64,000 nt of DNA from Fistularia commersonii (GCA_037954325.1 JBBMNZ010000030.1:7137001-7201000), one strand, 5' to 3'; positions 12,960-25,379 are shown, counted from the first letter of the stretch. A program made the numbers and translations. The notes: generated from the sequence alone by a model not told the origin.

Positions 12960-15900
12960 GGGTCAGGAAAGAACCCTACTCTTAACATGTACTTAAGAAG
13001 CACTGCTTTTCAGGCTCTGCTTTCCAGGCTCTGAAGTAGTCATTGTTGATTTTTGTGTTTTCAGTGGCCATTTAGACACAGTGGATTAGAATAATGGGAA
13101 TTCATGTAAACAGGAACACAAGAGAAGAATTTACACACATGCTCATGTCACCTACACATTAAACTGGGTAACACAACAATCAGCAAACATGCTTATTTGA
13201 AAAGTCAGTGTGCCTGCACACAAGTGATGGAACCAGGCTGGGTAACTAAACTCCATCTCGGTGTTCCAGACCAGGCTCGAACAATGCTGTTTAACTGAAT
13301 ATGTATGCCACGGCTAGCACCAGTTACAAATTGTCATGCAGGTGCTCTGTGTTGTCGATCAACTGCGGCCAATCACTGTGTGCTTTTTTTTTCTTTGTTA
13401 AATTCAGCACAACTATTCAAGGTGGTGGCTGATGTGCATCACCCCAAGGGGAAATGCTATGTCCTGACTGTGTGGTTTGTGAGCCCAACTACCATTGGGA
13501 GTTGCAGATTCTGATGTGTTTGTTTCAGGTAGCCAAAAAGATTCTTTCTCTTTGTTGTTCTACTAACAAAGGTAGGTAGTAGGTTGTTCTTCTGAGGACT
13601 CTTGGTTTTATTGATTTCATTAATTTGAGCAGCACCCTTTTTTCTCAATTGTAACTCTGCACCTTCTTTACTGACTTGCATAACAAATAGCTCCATCTGG
13701 TTTGATGTTGTGTCCCCTTGCCAAGCCGGCAAAATAACAATGTAGAATACGGAAACCTGTGTGATACCTGCACTTTTGGGTTAGACTGGAAATACAGTCA
13801 CATACCTCTGATGGCTCCACCTGCTCATTCTTATCCTTGTCCATCTCGCTAAAGAGGTCAGAAGATACATCTTCATTCCAGACAAACATGTAGCCCTCAG
13901 GGAGTCCTTCCTCCATGTCCTCCAGCTCAATTTCAAACACCAACACTGCGCTGCCGGGAACTTCATCAGCTGTGCGAAACAAATCCATAATTACGTTTAG
14001 AGGAGCAGGTGTCGAGGTGGGAAACCATTCCCCATCAATTTTGGAATGATGTGAACTGAAAATGTATACTCAATGTATGTGTATATGCAAGGCAAAGCTT
14101 TACAGCTTCCTGTCTTTGAGTGTAATATAAAAATTGAGTGTGACTTACTGACTCCTCTCTCCCCGTAGCCCAGGTGAGGTGGAATAATGACGTGTCTCTT
14201 CTCGCCCACACACATGTCCATTAGTCCCTCCTCCATCCCGGGGACCACCTGGTTGATCCCTAAGACAATGTTGTATGTCTTTCCATAGTTATACCTGGAA
14301 TAAATCAAGATTGAGTTTGTCATTTATCATTACAAAGAAAGCAAAAAATCAGATAAGCTGATGAAAGTATTATGTTTGGCAACTATTCTGACAAATACGA
14401 ATATTCAAAGAGAGCTGTGTTACTTTTTATCCCACTGAAGTTGATTCTACAGTGTAATAGCAGAATCTTACCTGAGTGTCAAAAAGAATATCAGCACTGT
14501 GAAAACATAGTGAGTGTTCAAGACAGAGAGGCATTGGAGTTGGGTGTGAAGGAGGGTAAGCCTGGTCAGGGTACATTGCACGAACATTGGTCTTGTCATG
14601 GAAATTTTTTGAAGGCTTTTTTAAGAAAGTTGTCGAATGATAAAGAATGGTCTTTGGATGTTTATTTTGAGGCCCCAAAAGGTACAAGTCTCAGAGTACA
14701 GAGTAGTCTGCAGCAGAGTACAAAAAGCACATGGTGAAACTGGCTTTTTATGACTAGAGAGAAGGTACCATCTTGAAAGACAGTCAGGAAATGCTCCTGG
14801 TCCCACAGTATGTACAGAGCAGGAAGAACACTCCATATATGGACTTATTTGTGAGGCAGACAGTTGATGAAGTGGTGGACACCTTGTTCTGAATACATCC
14901 TACCCTTTTTTTACTTCTCTGTCCCCCTTTCCCTTGTGAGTTTCACACTCAGTACTTTTGCACTGAAAGCATATACACGGCATAGACATTGGTTCAGATA
15001 TTTTCCCTTCTACAGCAGTTAGTCTTCTGCACTCACATTTAAAAACCCAACAAAGTTGTACGACAGGACAACTCATGAGTGCATCTGCCTGTTGAGTTGA
15101 GCTAAATAGGATCCCCTCTGCAGTCTCTCCTTGGGATTGTTTTTTAATAGAACAATGGCCTCTGCACCAATCACACATTACATTTCAAGGTTTCAAGGCT
15201 CCGGATAAGAGAAAAATGTGCAAATAATCATGCTGGTTGGTAACTGTGATTGTTTTGTCTGGCCTTGACAGTGTTCTTTTACGATTCTTTTTTAAAGCAG
15301 GCTGGAACTGTGGCTTGTTTTAATGACCCTTTGAATACAGGTGAAAGCCATGGCCAGCCGGACTTATTAAATCTCTAGTGGGTAAATTCTTAGCAAATTC
15401 TAAACAAACGAGGAAGAAAGATAGTAATTATGTTTACCAGGTTTCAGGCTCCCAAGTAATTAGATTACTCCCAGGGTAAGGGAACGTGTCTGGGGGAGTC
15501 GCTCTGGAGGATATCCACCCCATTATATTTTATATAATGAGAGAAAACATGAGCTCCAAAAAATCCACAAAAGAAGATTATATGGCAGGTCACTACTGAG
15601 TTTGTGGAGTCTATCATCTGACCAAATGCGCATGAACCTGAGGGAGTACATATGTACTGAGTCCCAATCCCTGAAAAAAAGGACACCTGAAAAGCAAAGA
15701 GTGACAAAGATACAAACAATATAATGTGGAGGCCCCATGATGTGTTCTCTACATAATCGTTACCACATGGACATATATCGCAAGGTGGACAAACCATGAA
15801 ATACATAAAGATGCCTGAAAGTAAGGGTTCAGAATTGGTGCAGGGGTCCCAGAAAGGTCATGGAAGTATGAAAAGGATGGTTAGAAGAGATACTGGTTGA

Positions 15901-18900
15901 CTAAGAAAATAGCTGTAAAAATAAACAGAAAATGGCACCAATATATACTGTGTCACTCCCACATGCTTTGCTTCCTGAGGAGGGAAAAGACAAAATGTGG
16001 ATCCCATTAAAATTGAGATTTAACTGGTATAGAATAAAAGGGGAAAGGGCAGAAACATGAACCCCATTAAAATTGTGATAGGGCTAATATGGAATAAAAA
16101 GACATCAATGATACCAATAAAAATGATCAAAGTAGAAATAAAATAGGGTTGTTCTGAATAAACACATCATGCGAAGAAGGTGTGAATAGCCATGCCCTCT
16201 GGCCTCTTACATAACCCTGTAATTTGCATATTTGCTCTTTTAAAAAGTGATGATTTCTGTTATGTTGAGAGTTGTTTGCCAGAGAGAGCTCCAGCTTGTA
16301 ATCCTTCATAAAGAATTAAGTTCTCTGAACTCAACTCTGCTGGACACAGGAGCTCATTGGAGCTGTGAAAATAGTTGATGTAACTCTGTAACTTTACTGT
16401 TCTGTGAGAACCCAAGATGGGTTTGCTTAATCATCTGTCTCCGCTCAAAAATGTGTCCTTCTCGAAACAATTTGAAAAACCAAGTAGTCAAACAAGCATG
16501 CATCCTAACTGATGGAATTTTGTTCTTCAAGACGGCAACTCCTCTCTATGCCAAAAACCCAGCCCTGCCATGTGTTCTTTGTATTCTCCTGCAGACTGTG
16601 CTCTGCGTGACTTGTACCTTTTGAGGCCTCAAAATTTACATCCAAAGACCATTTTGACCATTCTTTGTCATTTACCGCATTTTTTTTAAGAAGCCTCCAA
16701 AAAACTCTACCACACCAATAAAAACGATTGAAACGCAAGAAAAAAGGGGTTCGACCAAACAGATCGGTCATGTGAACTGAGTTTGAGAGCTTGTCCGAAA
16801 AAAACAGGTGGACTGCTTGCTCGTGACAGAGTGATTGGTATTTCAGCTTCAAGATTATTTGTGTTGGCCTGTCCCAGTGCACTTGCACAGTACCTCCTGG
16901 CAATGATGCTTTTTGTGCACCAGCTGATGCACATCAGCGAGCGCTTCAGCTTCCTGTCTGTGATGTTTTCATGTATGCTTACTGTGCTTGCATTTTTCCC
17001 TCAAAGTGCTGCCAGCGCCTCTGCCCGCCTGCTCCGAGAGCTAAGCATCCCTGCGTAGGGGCATATAGTTTTCAGGAGGTTCTGAGATTCAGCATTTCTC
17101 TGGGAGTGGAGCTCTTATTCTGCATTTTTAAAGCTTCAAATCATGTGCAATCGCTGGGGGCTGAGTCTGCACAGGCCTTTGAGTGTGCCCCCCTTATAAA
17201 TTCAGCTTCATCCAATTTTCAAGGTTTTATTTTACAAACAGTCCTCGACCTCTTATTGTGGCATTTATTTGTGTTCCTATTGTATTATCTCTAAGGGGCA
17301 GCGTGGCACAGGGGGATTAGAGCGGTCTTCTTTGGAACGGAACATTCCTTGTTCTATTCCCGGTTCCTCCTGGCTTGTCGAAGGGTTGTCGAGCAAGACA
17401 CCAAACCCCTAACTGCTACCCTGGCACTGTTCCTTAGCTCCCTCCTCTTCATGGTGCATCCATGATGGGTTAAATGCAGTGGTCAAATTTCACTCATGTT
17501 GTGCACTATGTATGTGACAAAAAAAGGCATTTCTTCTTCTTCTGTATTCTTCATTATCATATTTCATCGCACATATCATGCAACATGAGACAAGCAAGCA
17601 AGAGGAAGGAAGGTGTGAAGCTGCCTGGCCGAAAACACAGGAAACATTTAGTGTTGTCTTGACCGACTGCTGTGCCGCGGCACATAGGCGTGCCATCAGA
17701 GATGATCAGGTGTGGCCGTGGAAAAATCCCCACTTTCACCCGATTGGTCCAAAAATTATTTCTCCAATGCAAATAACTTGTCTTTGTACATCTATGTGGG
17801 CAGCATGCAGTGACAGGAAGAACAATTAAATGCTCTTCCACGAGATGGCAACAGGTAGTGAATGAACCTGTGTATCTACCTGCTGCTGCTCAAACAGCAG
17901 AGTAATATGTGATGAATACATAATATGTGATGCTTTGAGTGAGACAGCGGCAGTGGTACGCACTGGATAAATATTTTAAAAGAAAAAGTACTCAATCAGG
18001 ACCTTCTGTTCCTGAAGAACATTCTGACCCAGATGAAGGACCAAGTATGAGTAGCGTTCAGAAGAAAGTAATCAAGGTGAGCTCAAGAGAATATATTAAA
18101 AACACCAAAATGCCATTTCCAAACTATACACCCTACACTTCAAGATAAGAACACAGGCTTTTTTGTTCATCTGGGTAAACAGACTGAGAAACAGGCAGCG
18201 TTGCTGAAGAAAACCACCACAATGAGTGAGAAAGCTCTGGAAGCTAGCAACAAAGTTGCTGAACTCATTGTTAAATCCAAACAGCCACACACCGTGGCAG
18301 TGATATTAATACTACCTGCCTGCAAAATCATGGTAGAAAAAATGCTCGGCCCTGGCGCTCTTAAAGAAATAGCCCCATACTGGGTAAGTAGGCTAAGACT
18401 CCAGCTTCATTGTATTTCATTAAAAATGTTTTTGACAGATTTATTTGGTGGTTTGCCGTATGATTTTTCCAATGCAAAATATGTGCCGTGGCTCAGAAAG
18501 GTTGAGAAACACTGGTCTAGACTATTTCTCATTTGATGATGTAGGCCTTTCTGAGAAGCTAGATTTTGAGGTTCCACTTATTATCAGGACTGGAACAATC
18601 AATAGCAGTATCAATTCAGCCAGTGACCTTCCAGTTATAAAAGTGTAGGTACATTCTCACTCTACTAAATATTGTACTCACGTGGAGTCGATGGGCGTGC
18701 CGTCCATCAAGGAGGCATTGTAGTGATACTTGATAAAGTCTCCTTTCTTTGTCAGCTTGTCACACACCTCCGGTTTGTAAGTGACGGTGATGGCAGTGCC
18801 GTCTGATGGATTGTGGAAGTCGATGATGTGGACATCAAACACCAGCACGGCAGAACCTGGGATCTTGGAGCCTGAAAGAAAGATTCAAGATTCAAGATTT

Positions 18901-21900
18901 CTCTTGTCATGTACATTGTAAGAATGTGACCACTGGGACAATGTAATTAAATTCTTACTCTGTCCACTGCCTTCACTCAAAGCGGAAAGCAATGATACTA
19001 CCTGATGGTACAACGTGACAATGCGACAACTCCCAACAATATGTACGTACTAATAAGTACGTGTGGGCAATTGGGAGAATATTGCAGAGTAATGATTTAG
19101 TAAGTAATAAAGACTACCTGAGAAGGAAACACTAGCTGTTTTAAGGTAAGGAGTGGGAGTAATGTGGCTCTAGTGCAGTGTTGGCAGGCAGTAGGGGTTT
19201 GTAGTGTGATGGGAGAGTTTGACAGTCTGTGGGAAAGAAAAATGTTTTCCAAGTCTCTTTTTTCTTTGTTTCTCAGACTACTGTAATGTCTACCAGATTG
19301 CAGAAATGATAGCAGAAGTGTGAATGAGTTAGGTTGTGGTTGTGAAACGTCCTGATATGTAAATGTCCTGGAGTGACAGGAAGGCTGGGAAGTAGATGTC
19401 GTCATTAAAGAAAAAAAAAACATTATAGCATTAGGTGATTTAGTTATCCTGTGTGTTGGAGAATTAAACACACCGGTGCCCTCCTCTCCGTAGGCCAGGT
19501 GTGGGGGGATGGTGATTGTGCGTCTCTCTCCGACGCAGACGCCGATCAGACCCTCGTCCATGCCGGTGATCACGTAGCCCTGTCCCACGTAGGTGTCATA
19601 TGTACGATTGCGAGAGTAGCTAAAAAGACAAATTAAACAGTGTTACTGTCTGTAGCAGAAAATAATGACATGCGGCACAGGATTTTTTTCTTGAGGGGGG
19701 CAACTGGGTGGGATGGAAATTCAGAAGATACATCAAGATGTACGTATTGTTAGTTAGATTTATTGAACAATGGTTGGTCCTAGAAAGGAATGCGAACAAA
19801 ATGATGGCTAAGTTAATGTGTTGTCTGTTTGCATGCTTACCGACTCTTTACATAATGCCAATATATGAAAGGTTACAATAAGACAAGGGCCTCAGTACAA
19901 TGTGACTGTATAGCGCAGTATAACTGCAGAAAAAATCAAACATAAACATTTTGAACTCTGAAAAAAGACATATGGTTGAAGATTACTTTTAAGCAAATTA
20001 CTCAATGTCTAGTTGAGTCATTTTATTGATGTAATAAAAAAGATAAACTTCAATTATCCACCAGCAGCAAAACCAAAAATGCCATCCTCTCACTGTGCTG
20101 CTTTCCTTTTACTGGCGCATGCAGTCGCTTATTAAGAGCGGCAAAAATATTTTAACATGTTTTATCTAGATGTTACAAGATCCCCATAATCTTCAAACAA
20201 ACCAAATTAAACAAACACTGAACTAAAGCAAACAAACTAAAATAAAATACATTTTAATTAAATACTCATTAAGTATTTTCAAAAGCCACAGGGAGCCGCA
20301 TCAGAGGGCTCTAAGAGCCACATGCGGTGCTGGAGCCGTGGGTTGCTGACCCCTCCAGCAAAATAAGGCTCTGTAGAGGGTAACACAAAAAAGGAATTAG
20401 AGAATGTTGTATTAGTTAATTCTTCTTCTTTTCCTTTGTGCTTTTCACATCAGGGGTCGCCATAGCGAATCAACCTTCTCCATTCTTGTCGCAATCTTCT
20501 TGTCTTGGCAACTGGACTTGAAATTCGTCTTTGTCCAGCTGCCAAGATTTCGACAAGAATTCACCATGACCTGGATGACTGAGAACCTCCACAAACAACC
20601 TTCTCCATCTAACCATATGCTCTGTATCCTCCTCTATCACATCAACTACCTTCATATCCTCTCTCGCTACGTCCAAAAATTTTCTATTTGATCTTCCTCT
20701 AGACCTCCTGCCTGGCAGCGCCAATTCCAGCATCTCCTCTGTATATGACTGATTCATCTCAGTCTGGCTTCTCTGACCTTCTCTCCAAAACAGCTCACGT
20801 GCGCTGTCCCTCTGACAGACTCATTCCTGACCCTATCTATCCTGGTTACTCCCAAAGAGAACCTCAACATCTTCATCTCTGCGACCTCTGGCTCTGCCTC
20901 CTGTCTTTTTGTCACTGTAACTGTTTCTAGTCCATACAGCATGCCTGGTCTCACCACTGTCTTGTACGCCTTTCCTTTGTTTCTGGCTGATAGCCTTCTA
21001 TCCCATCGTACCCCTGACACTTTTCTCCACCCATTCCAACCTGCTCGAACCCGTTTCTTTGCCTCTTCTCCACACAATGTTGTATTTTTAATAATCCCTC
21101 TTAACCTGGTCTACTGTGAATGCATGGAAATGCTGCCACCTTGTGGCCAAATTAACGAATGCACAAATAGGAAGTCCAGCCAGTGACATTTCATCTAAAA
21201 TACGTTGTTTGTTTCAAAAATGATCTAGAGGGTAAAAGGTTCTGTGAATATTATTTACCTTACAAACTGTTTTTGTTCAAATTTCTAGAAGTCAAAAAAA
21301 CAAGCATTTTAAAAGTTGTTCACATGTTGCCTTGAACAGTTCGGACAAAACATTAAGTAACGAGTATGTATTTTTTATTGTGGGGGGAAATTAAATAGTA
21401 TTAAAAAGCACATTGTACGTAGTGATGAACCGCAATTTATTCTTTCCTGACAGCGGGCTGTGTTTTTATCAGGTCACAAAGTAACTACCTTACCTAGATT
21501 TTCTCACGAATGATCCCTATTTAGCATTGACAATCACCTGTAACACACACCTGGAATCGAAGAAAGTTCCATCGAGGAGGCTGCCGTTATAATGATAGCG
21601 CATGAAGTCCCCGGCCACGCTCTTCCTGCTGCAGGACTCGGGAACCTTCTGATTGGTCACTGCGATCCCATCTTTAGGGTTGTGAAGGTCCAGAAGCACG
21701 ACATCGAACACCAGAGACGCCTGTCCAGGGATATCGCTTCCTGGACAGGATGGAAGTGGAGAGAGAAAAAGAGAGAGAGAGGGAAGCGGGGGATGCAGAT
21801 GAAGAGTTTGATATATTGATGTCATATTCTGTAATGGAAACTTCAATTGAAACTTGAGTTTATGATGCTCACCATCTCCGTTCTCTCCGTATCCTAGTGA

Positions 21901-24066
21901 TGGCGGCATCGTGATGATCCGTCTCTCGCCGACACACATTCCCAGCAGGCCCTGATCCATACCGGCGATTAGCCAGCCGATGCCGACGTAGGTGTCGTAC
22001 GTTCGCATCCGGGTGTGGCTGCAGCCCGGAGTCACATATAGCGTGTCAGTAATGGGAATATATGTGCGCGGCAGTTTGTACAAACCGCGGCCGAAACACA
22101 ACCGACCTGGAGTCGAACAGAGTCCCGTCCAGCAGGGTGCCGTTGTAGTGGTAGCGCACATAGTCAGACACCTCCACCTTCCTGGTGCAGGTCGTCGGGG
22201 TGTGGTACGTGTTGATCTGGACGCCATCATCCGGGTTCCAGACATCCAGCAGCAGGACGTCAAAGTGGAGGATGGCGTCGGCTGGGATGATGTCACCTGG
22301 AGGTCGAGGGAGCAGACGTCATCCAACACTCCTTGTGGTTCTTTACAATTAGTGTGTTTCTCTGTCATTTCTATTGCATCTATCTGTAACTGCATTGTTA
22401 CAAAAATGGGTTAATCAGTTTATGTATTCATCTTTCACCTTTCCCTGTCTTTGGAAAGCCCATGAAATGAAAAGCGTGATTCCTGGTGTGAAACAATTCA
22501 ATATTTTGTGTTACATATAGGAACACAAAATATTCTAATTTCCCGCCCTGTGACTCTTTGCAGTGTGTGGTGGCGCAACACAAAACCGATGAACAAGTAT
22601 CTGGTTGCTGTTATCTGTCGTGTGATTTGCTGCTGCAAATGCCAATCTGTGTCTGCGACAAGTTTCCTTTTTTTACAGAAATATGTAGAGAAAAGGAATT
22701 CTGCTGAAAAAGGGGGCTTGTTATCATATTATCATTCACATTATATTCACTATGTATACGTGTGTGTGAATATTCATATGTTTATATGTGTTTTTAAAAT
22801 CTTAAATTCAGCATTATAAGAGCTGCCAATTGACTTTTGATTTTTATTATCATTATTTTAAATCCTGGATAAAAGAATAATAAGTAGCGGGGGAATTAAT
22901 GTCGAGCAGCACTCTGCTTGCACCAAGAAGGTTCCCAAGTTAGATTCTGGTGGCTAACTATGTTAGCAGCCTGGCTGTAAACCCCACACACACCCCACTC
23001 CCACCCACACATACCCACTCAATGATAACAGGGGCCTGTTCAATTCTCACGTGAGCCTGTGTACAGGAAAAGAGGTTTAGATTATCAATGAATTAATGAA
23101 CAGATACTGGTCCATGGGTGGGCAAACTTTTTGGCTCAGGGGCCACATTTGACAGACGGGCACATATAAAAAAGAAACGCATTAGTTGACAGTACATGTC
23201 AGACTCGTCTGACATTTGCTTTGAAAATAAAGCCAGCTTGGTTTTGAAGGCTCCAACATTTTCTTGCATTTCATGCACAAACCGTTATTTTCCCTTGTAG
23301 CTTCACATCCAGCTCATTCATGTGTGTCAGTAAAGGTTAAATCACAAAGCCAATCCGAGTCATTCAGCTCAGGAAAATGTGATTGATGTTTGATTTGATG
23401 TTTGATGTTTGATTCTTCGATGATGAATCCATTGACCAGACATGGAACTAAGAAGTTAAAAAAAAAAATTGGGGGAAAAAGTCAGACAAACAGGTCTCTT
23501 ATTATTAAAATAATATTATTATTAAAGACAAAAATGTATTTGTTCATTTTTTTTCTTTGTGAAAGCTACTATGCTTAAGTCGGTAAAGTTAAGGCAGTTT
23601 ATTTTGAAAGTTCACACTGGGTGAGTCAAGTCGGCAAGTTATCATTAACAGACCTCTAAAGCTGTCTCATTCCATTCTGTGTTTTTTTTTTCTCCAATTC
23701 AAATTGGAGGTGGTGCGCGGAGCCTCGGCTGGTACCTGTCCACACATGCCCCCACTTCCCTCCCATTATCTTTCCCACCGAGATCCAAACACATTGACGT
23801 GCGTTCACCATGTCTTCGGAGAGGTCGATCTTTAGTTTTGCAGTTAAACCTGTGTTATAAGCTTATGAAAATCTGAAAATGTATGTCCTGTGTGTGATGC
23901 AACTCTGTCTGAGATCATCTGGCACCAAGGAGCAGCCCACTTGGGTTTCTGCTATGCTTGACTTGAAGACAAGACATGGTGCTGGATGCTCCTGCCAACA
24001 TCTGACAGAAACATCCTGTGGCGTTTCACCTGGGATTCAGACAGTCATGTGATGGTGCAGGAAAGG

Positions 24067-24101
<35 letters not shown>

Positions 24102-25379
24102 GTGTGTATCACACTGAAAAAAATCAAAGAAAAAAAAAATACAGACCATATCCTCGTTTTCCGTAGGCTAGGTGGGGCGGGATTTTCACCAGCCGCCTCT
24201 CGTTGACACACATCCCCACAAGAGCTTTGTCCATGCCCTCGATCAGCTGCTTCTTGCCCACGAACACGTTGTAGGTGCTGCCACGGTCGTAGCTGGAAGA
24301 CACACAGAATACCCGTGTCAGTCTGCGAAAACGTGCAAGAAAACCATCTTTCCCCTTTTCTCAAGGAGGCTTTTTGAGTCTGGACACAGCTTTAATGTCA
24401 CCCTTCACAAGGTGCCACACACATTTTCAGAGGCATTAACTGTAAGTGTGACACTTTGATTATTTTCATCACAGGAATGGTTTATATCGTTGTCATTCAC
24501 CACTAATTAGTGCCAGAACCACAGTTATATAAGCCTGCTTTTATTTTGAAATTCATGTTGATCGTAGTAGATTTTATGTCATTACAGTTTGCTCATCTTA
24601 ATCCCTCATTAACAAATGCATCCGTTGGAGTTAATTGGAATGAAACAGATGGAGAAAATGGTAATGAAAAAAAGTCTATATGTAAACATGTAACTTTGAT
24701 ACCGTCGTCTCCTTCTTCCTTTTTAAATTAATTACAATAATAATCTAAATAAATTGTGAGTGAAATTGATCCTAGAGGTTGAAACACTGGACACAGATGC
24801 AACTGGGAAGTTTTACTATTGGCCGTGCAGTGACGTCACAACCGGCGTGACGTCCAACCACAGTTCTTGAAGGAAAGAAAATAAAAATGAAACATTTTGG
24901 AGAAAAAAAATCAAACGTGCGTGTTTTCAACAGCTTTTGCAACCTTATTATTATATAAATAATCATAATAATACTAAAAAAGTCTTTCCTCCGAGCCCGA
25001 CCTGTTTCCACGTCACCGGCTGGGCGACCCTCGGTCGAAACGTCGCGCACGCGCCTCCGCCCGCCCGCCAAACCGGCTCGCTTGCGTGGCCCGTGCACAC
25101 GCACACGCACGCGTCACGCCCCCACCTCCTACGGCGGTGAGCAGGCGGGGGGACGGAGGGGGGGCGAAAGACTCACCTGGAGTCGAACTTCCGGCCGTCC
25201 GGGAACATGCCGTTGTAGTGATACCGGACGAAGTCGCCGGTTTTGACGGGGCGCGAGCACTGCTCCGGGACGAACGTCTTCTCTATTACGATGTCGTCTA
25301 ACGGGACCAGGGGAGCGTTGCTGCCGGCGAGCGTCACCAGCACCGAGAGGTACAGCAGGCTCTGAGCGGACTGCATCAT
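12636..25379 (-). CDS. fkbp9: FKBP9, ER-resident peptidyl-prolyl cis-trans isomerase with four FKBP domains and two EF hands
   Basis: Coding exons, 5' to 3': 25379-25177, 24292-24147, 22296-22107, 22018-21873, 21740-21551, 19619-19474, 18871-18682, 14294-14149, 13969-13806, 12815-12636. They join in frame to 566 residues (human FKBP9 about 570). A signal peptide covers about residues 1-23. Four FKBP domains follow (about 37-130, 150-243, 262-355, 374-466), each with the F-D-S core and a GMxxxLxGMCVxERR-like segment. Domains 2-4 carry NGT/NGS/NAS glycosylation sites. Two EF loops lie near 485-510 and 530-545; the second (DRNGDGKITVAE) is canonical, the first has E in place of the usual Gly. 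The end is HDEL, an ER retrieval signal. FKBP9 and its paralogue FKBP10 are lumenal ER foldases; FKBP10 acts on procollagen. FKBP10 is the alternative name, but domain 4 (TYNIVLG) and YDTYVGIGWLI read as FKBP9. Divergent from crtap, 2.2 kb apart. Confidence 0.93.
12906..12957. repeat. CA microsatellite
   Basis: About 25 uninterrupted CA repeats in the last intron of fkbp9, about 90 bases upstream of its final exon. Confidence 0.9.
14560..16710. repeat. Inverted pair of an unclassified repeat inside fkbp9 intron 7
   Basis: The segment 14560-14745 (plus) and the reverse complement of 16555-16710 are homologous. Both read AAAGAATGGTC, then TTTGGATGT, then TTTTGAGGC, then AAAAGGTACAAGTC, then an AGTCTGCAG-like block. 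The 1.8 kb between them shows no gene I can support. It may be a fold-back element or two insertions of one family. Confidence 0.55.
17295..17550 (+). mobile_element. tRNA-derived SINE
   Basis: The 5' part (TGGCACAGGGGGATTAGAGC, then CTTGTTCTATTCCCGG) resembles RNA polymerase III A and B boxes. The body contains the GAGCAAGACACCAAACCCC block common in fish SINEs. The 3' end is A-rich, then TTCTTCTTCT. It lies in an intron of fkbp9, antisense to it. Confidence 0.65.
17650..18515 (+). mobile_element. Decayed hAT transposon with ZBED5-like transposase remains
   Basis: The right end at 18484-18515 reads GTGCCGTGGCTCAGAAAGG then TTGAGAAACACTG, a typical hAT terminus. A diverged match in inverted orientation starts near 17650. 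Inside, a frame at 17939-18148 (WYALDKYF, start of a ZBED5/FAM200-type transposase) is followed by a second frame at 18180-18390 with EKALEASNKVAELI and KQPHTV, the conserved block before the catalytic region of that family. The remainder of the transposase is missing and the frames are broken, so the element is inactive. It lies in fkbp9 intron 7. Confidence 0.7.
19945..20354 (-). mobile_element. hAT-type MITE, truncated copy
   Basis: Reading the minus strand from 20354, the end AGGGGTCAGCAACCC and the following ~400 bases match the first half of the element at 30,663 (shared GCGGCTCCCTGT block, then AT-rich core and the GCGCCAGTAAAAG region). The second half and far terminus are missing. 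It lies in fkbp9 intron 5. Confidence 0.65.
20415..21080 (-). mobile_element. RTE-type LINE, 3' fragment of the reverse transcriptase ORF
   Basis: On the minus strand, 21080-20755 encodes the C-terminal end of a LINE polymerase (KTVVRPGMLYGLETVTVTKR, then EAEVAEMKMLR-like and KVREARLRW blocks). It continues to the conserved RSRGRSNRKFLDVAREDMK region at about 20715-20660. The 3' end (CTATGGCGACCCCTG and an AAGAAGAA tail near 20440-20420) is typical. A frameshift and a nested insertion break the frame. It lies in fkbp9 intron 5. Confidence 0.75.
20471..20607. mobile_element. Nested hairpin element flanked by 12-bp direct repeats
   Basis: The 12-mer CAACCTTCTCCA occurs at 20471-20482 and again at 20596-20607. 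The ~113 bases between interrupt the LINE exactly where its sequence would otherwise run on. They contain complementary arms (around TTGGCAACTGGAC and GTCCAGCTGCCAA) that would fold back. A related hairpin lies at 47.6 kb. Confidence 0.6.
23104..23280 (+). mobile_element. hAT-type element end, fragment
   Basis: GGGTGGGCAAACTTTTTGGC, then TCAGGGGCCACATTTGACAG, is the usual left end of a common fish hAT family. The right end is not found nearby. It lies in fkbp9 intron 2. Confidence 0.5.
24068..24099. repeat. TG microsatellite
   Basis: About 15 TG repeats in fkbp9 intron 2, about 50 bases downstream of the exon 2 donor in the gene's direction. Confidence 0.85.
24831..24855. promoter_or_regulatory. 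CRE/ATF-type palindrome in fkbp9 intron 1
   Basis: TGACGTCA at 24831-24838 and a second half-match, TGACGTCC, at 24848-24855. CREB/ATF and ATF6-type factors bind such sites. The position, about 540 bases inside the gene from its start codon and in a CpG-rich area, would suit regulation of an ER foldase gene, but this is inference from the motif only. Confidence 0.35.

Noticed and set aside
16783..17294. Open frames on both strands around 16.8-17.3 kb
   Set aside because: No splice-consistent neighbours, no recognisable domain, and next to an inverted repeat. More likely repeat-derived than a gene.
20500..21186. Plus-strand frames at 20.5-21.2 kb
   Set aside because: Shadows of the minus-strand RTE LINE polymerase fragment.
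12636..25379. FKBP10 as the name for the four-FKBP gene
   Set aside because: Domain 4 and inter-domain residues (TYNIVLG, QASLVFDVVLLDLHNPKD) read as FKBP9, and the neighbours are crtap/susd5 rather than p3h4. Not excluded without a tree.
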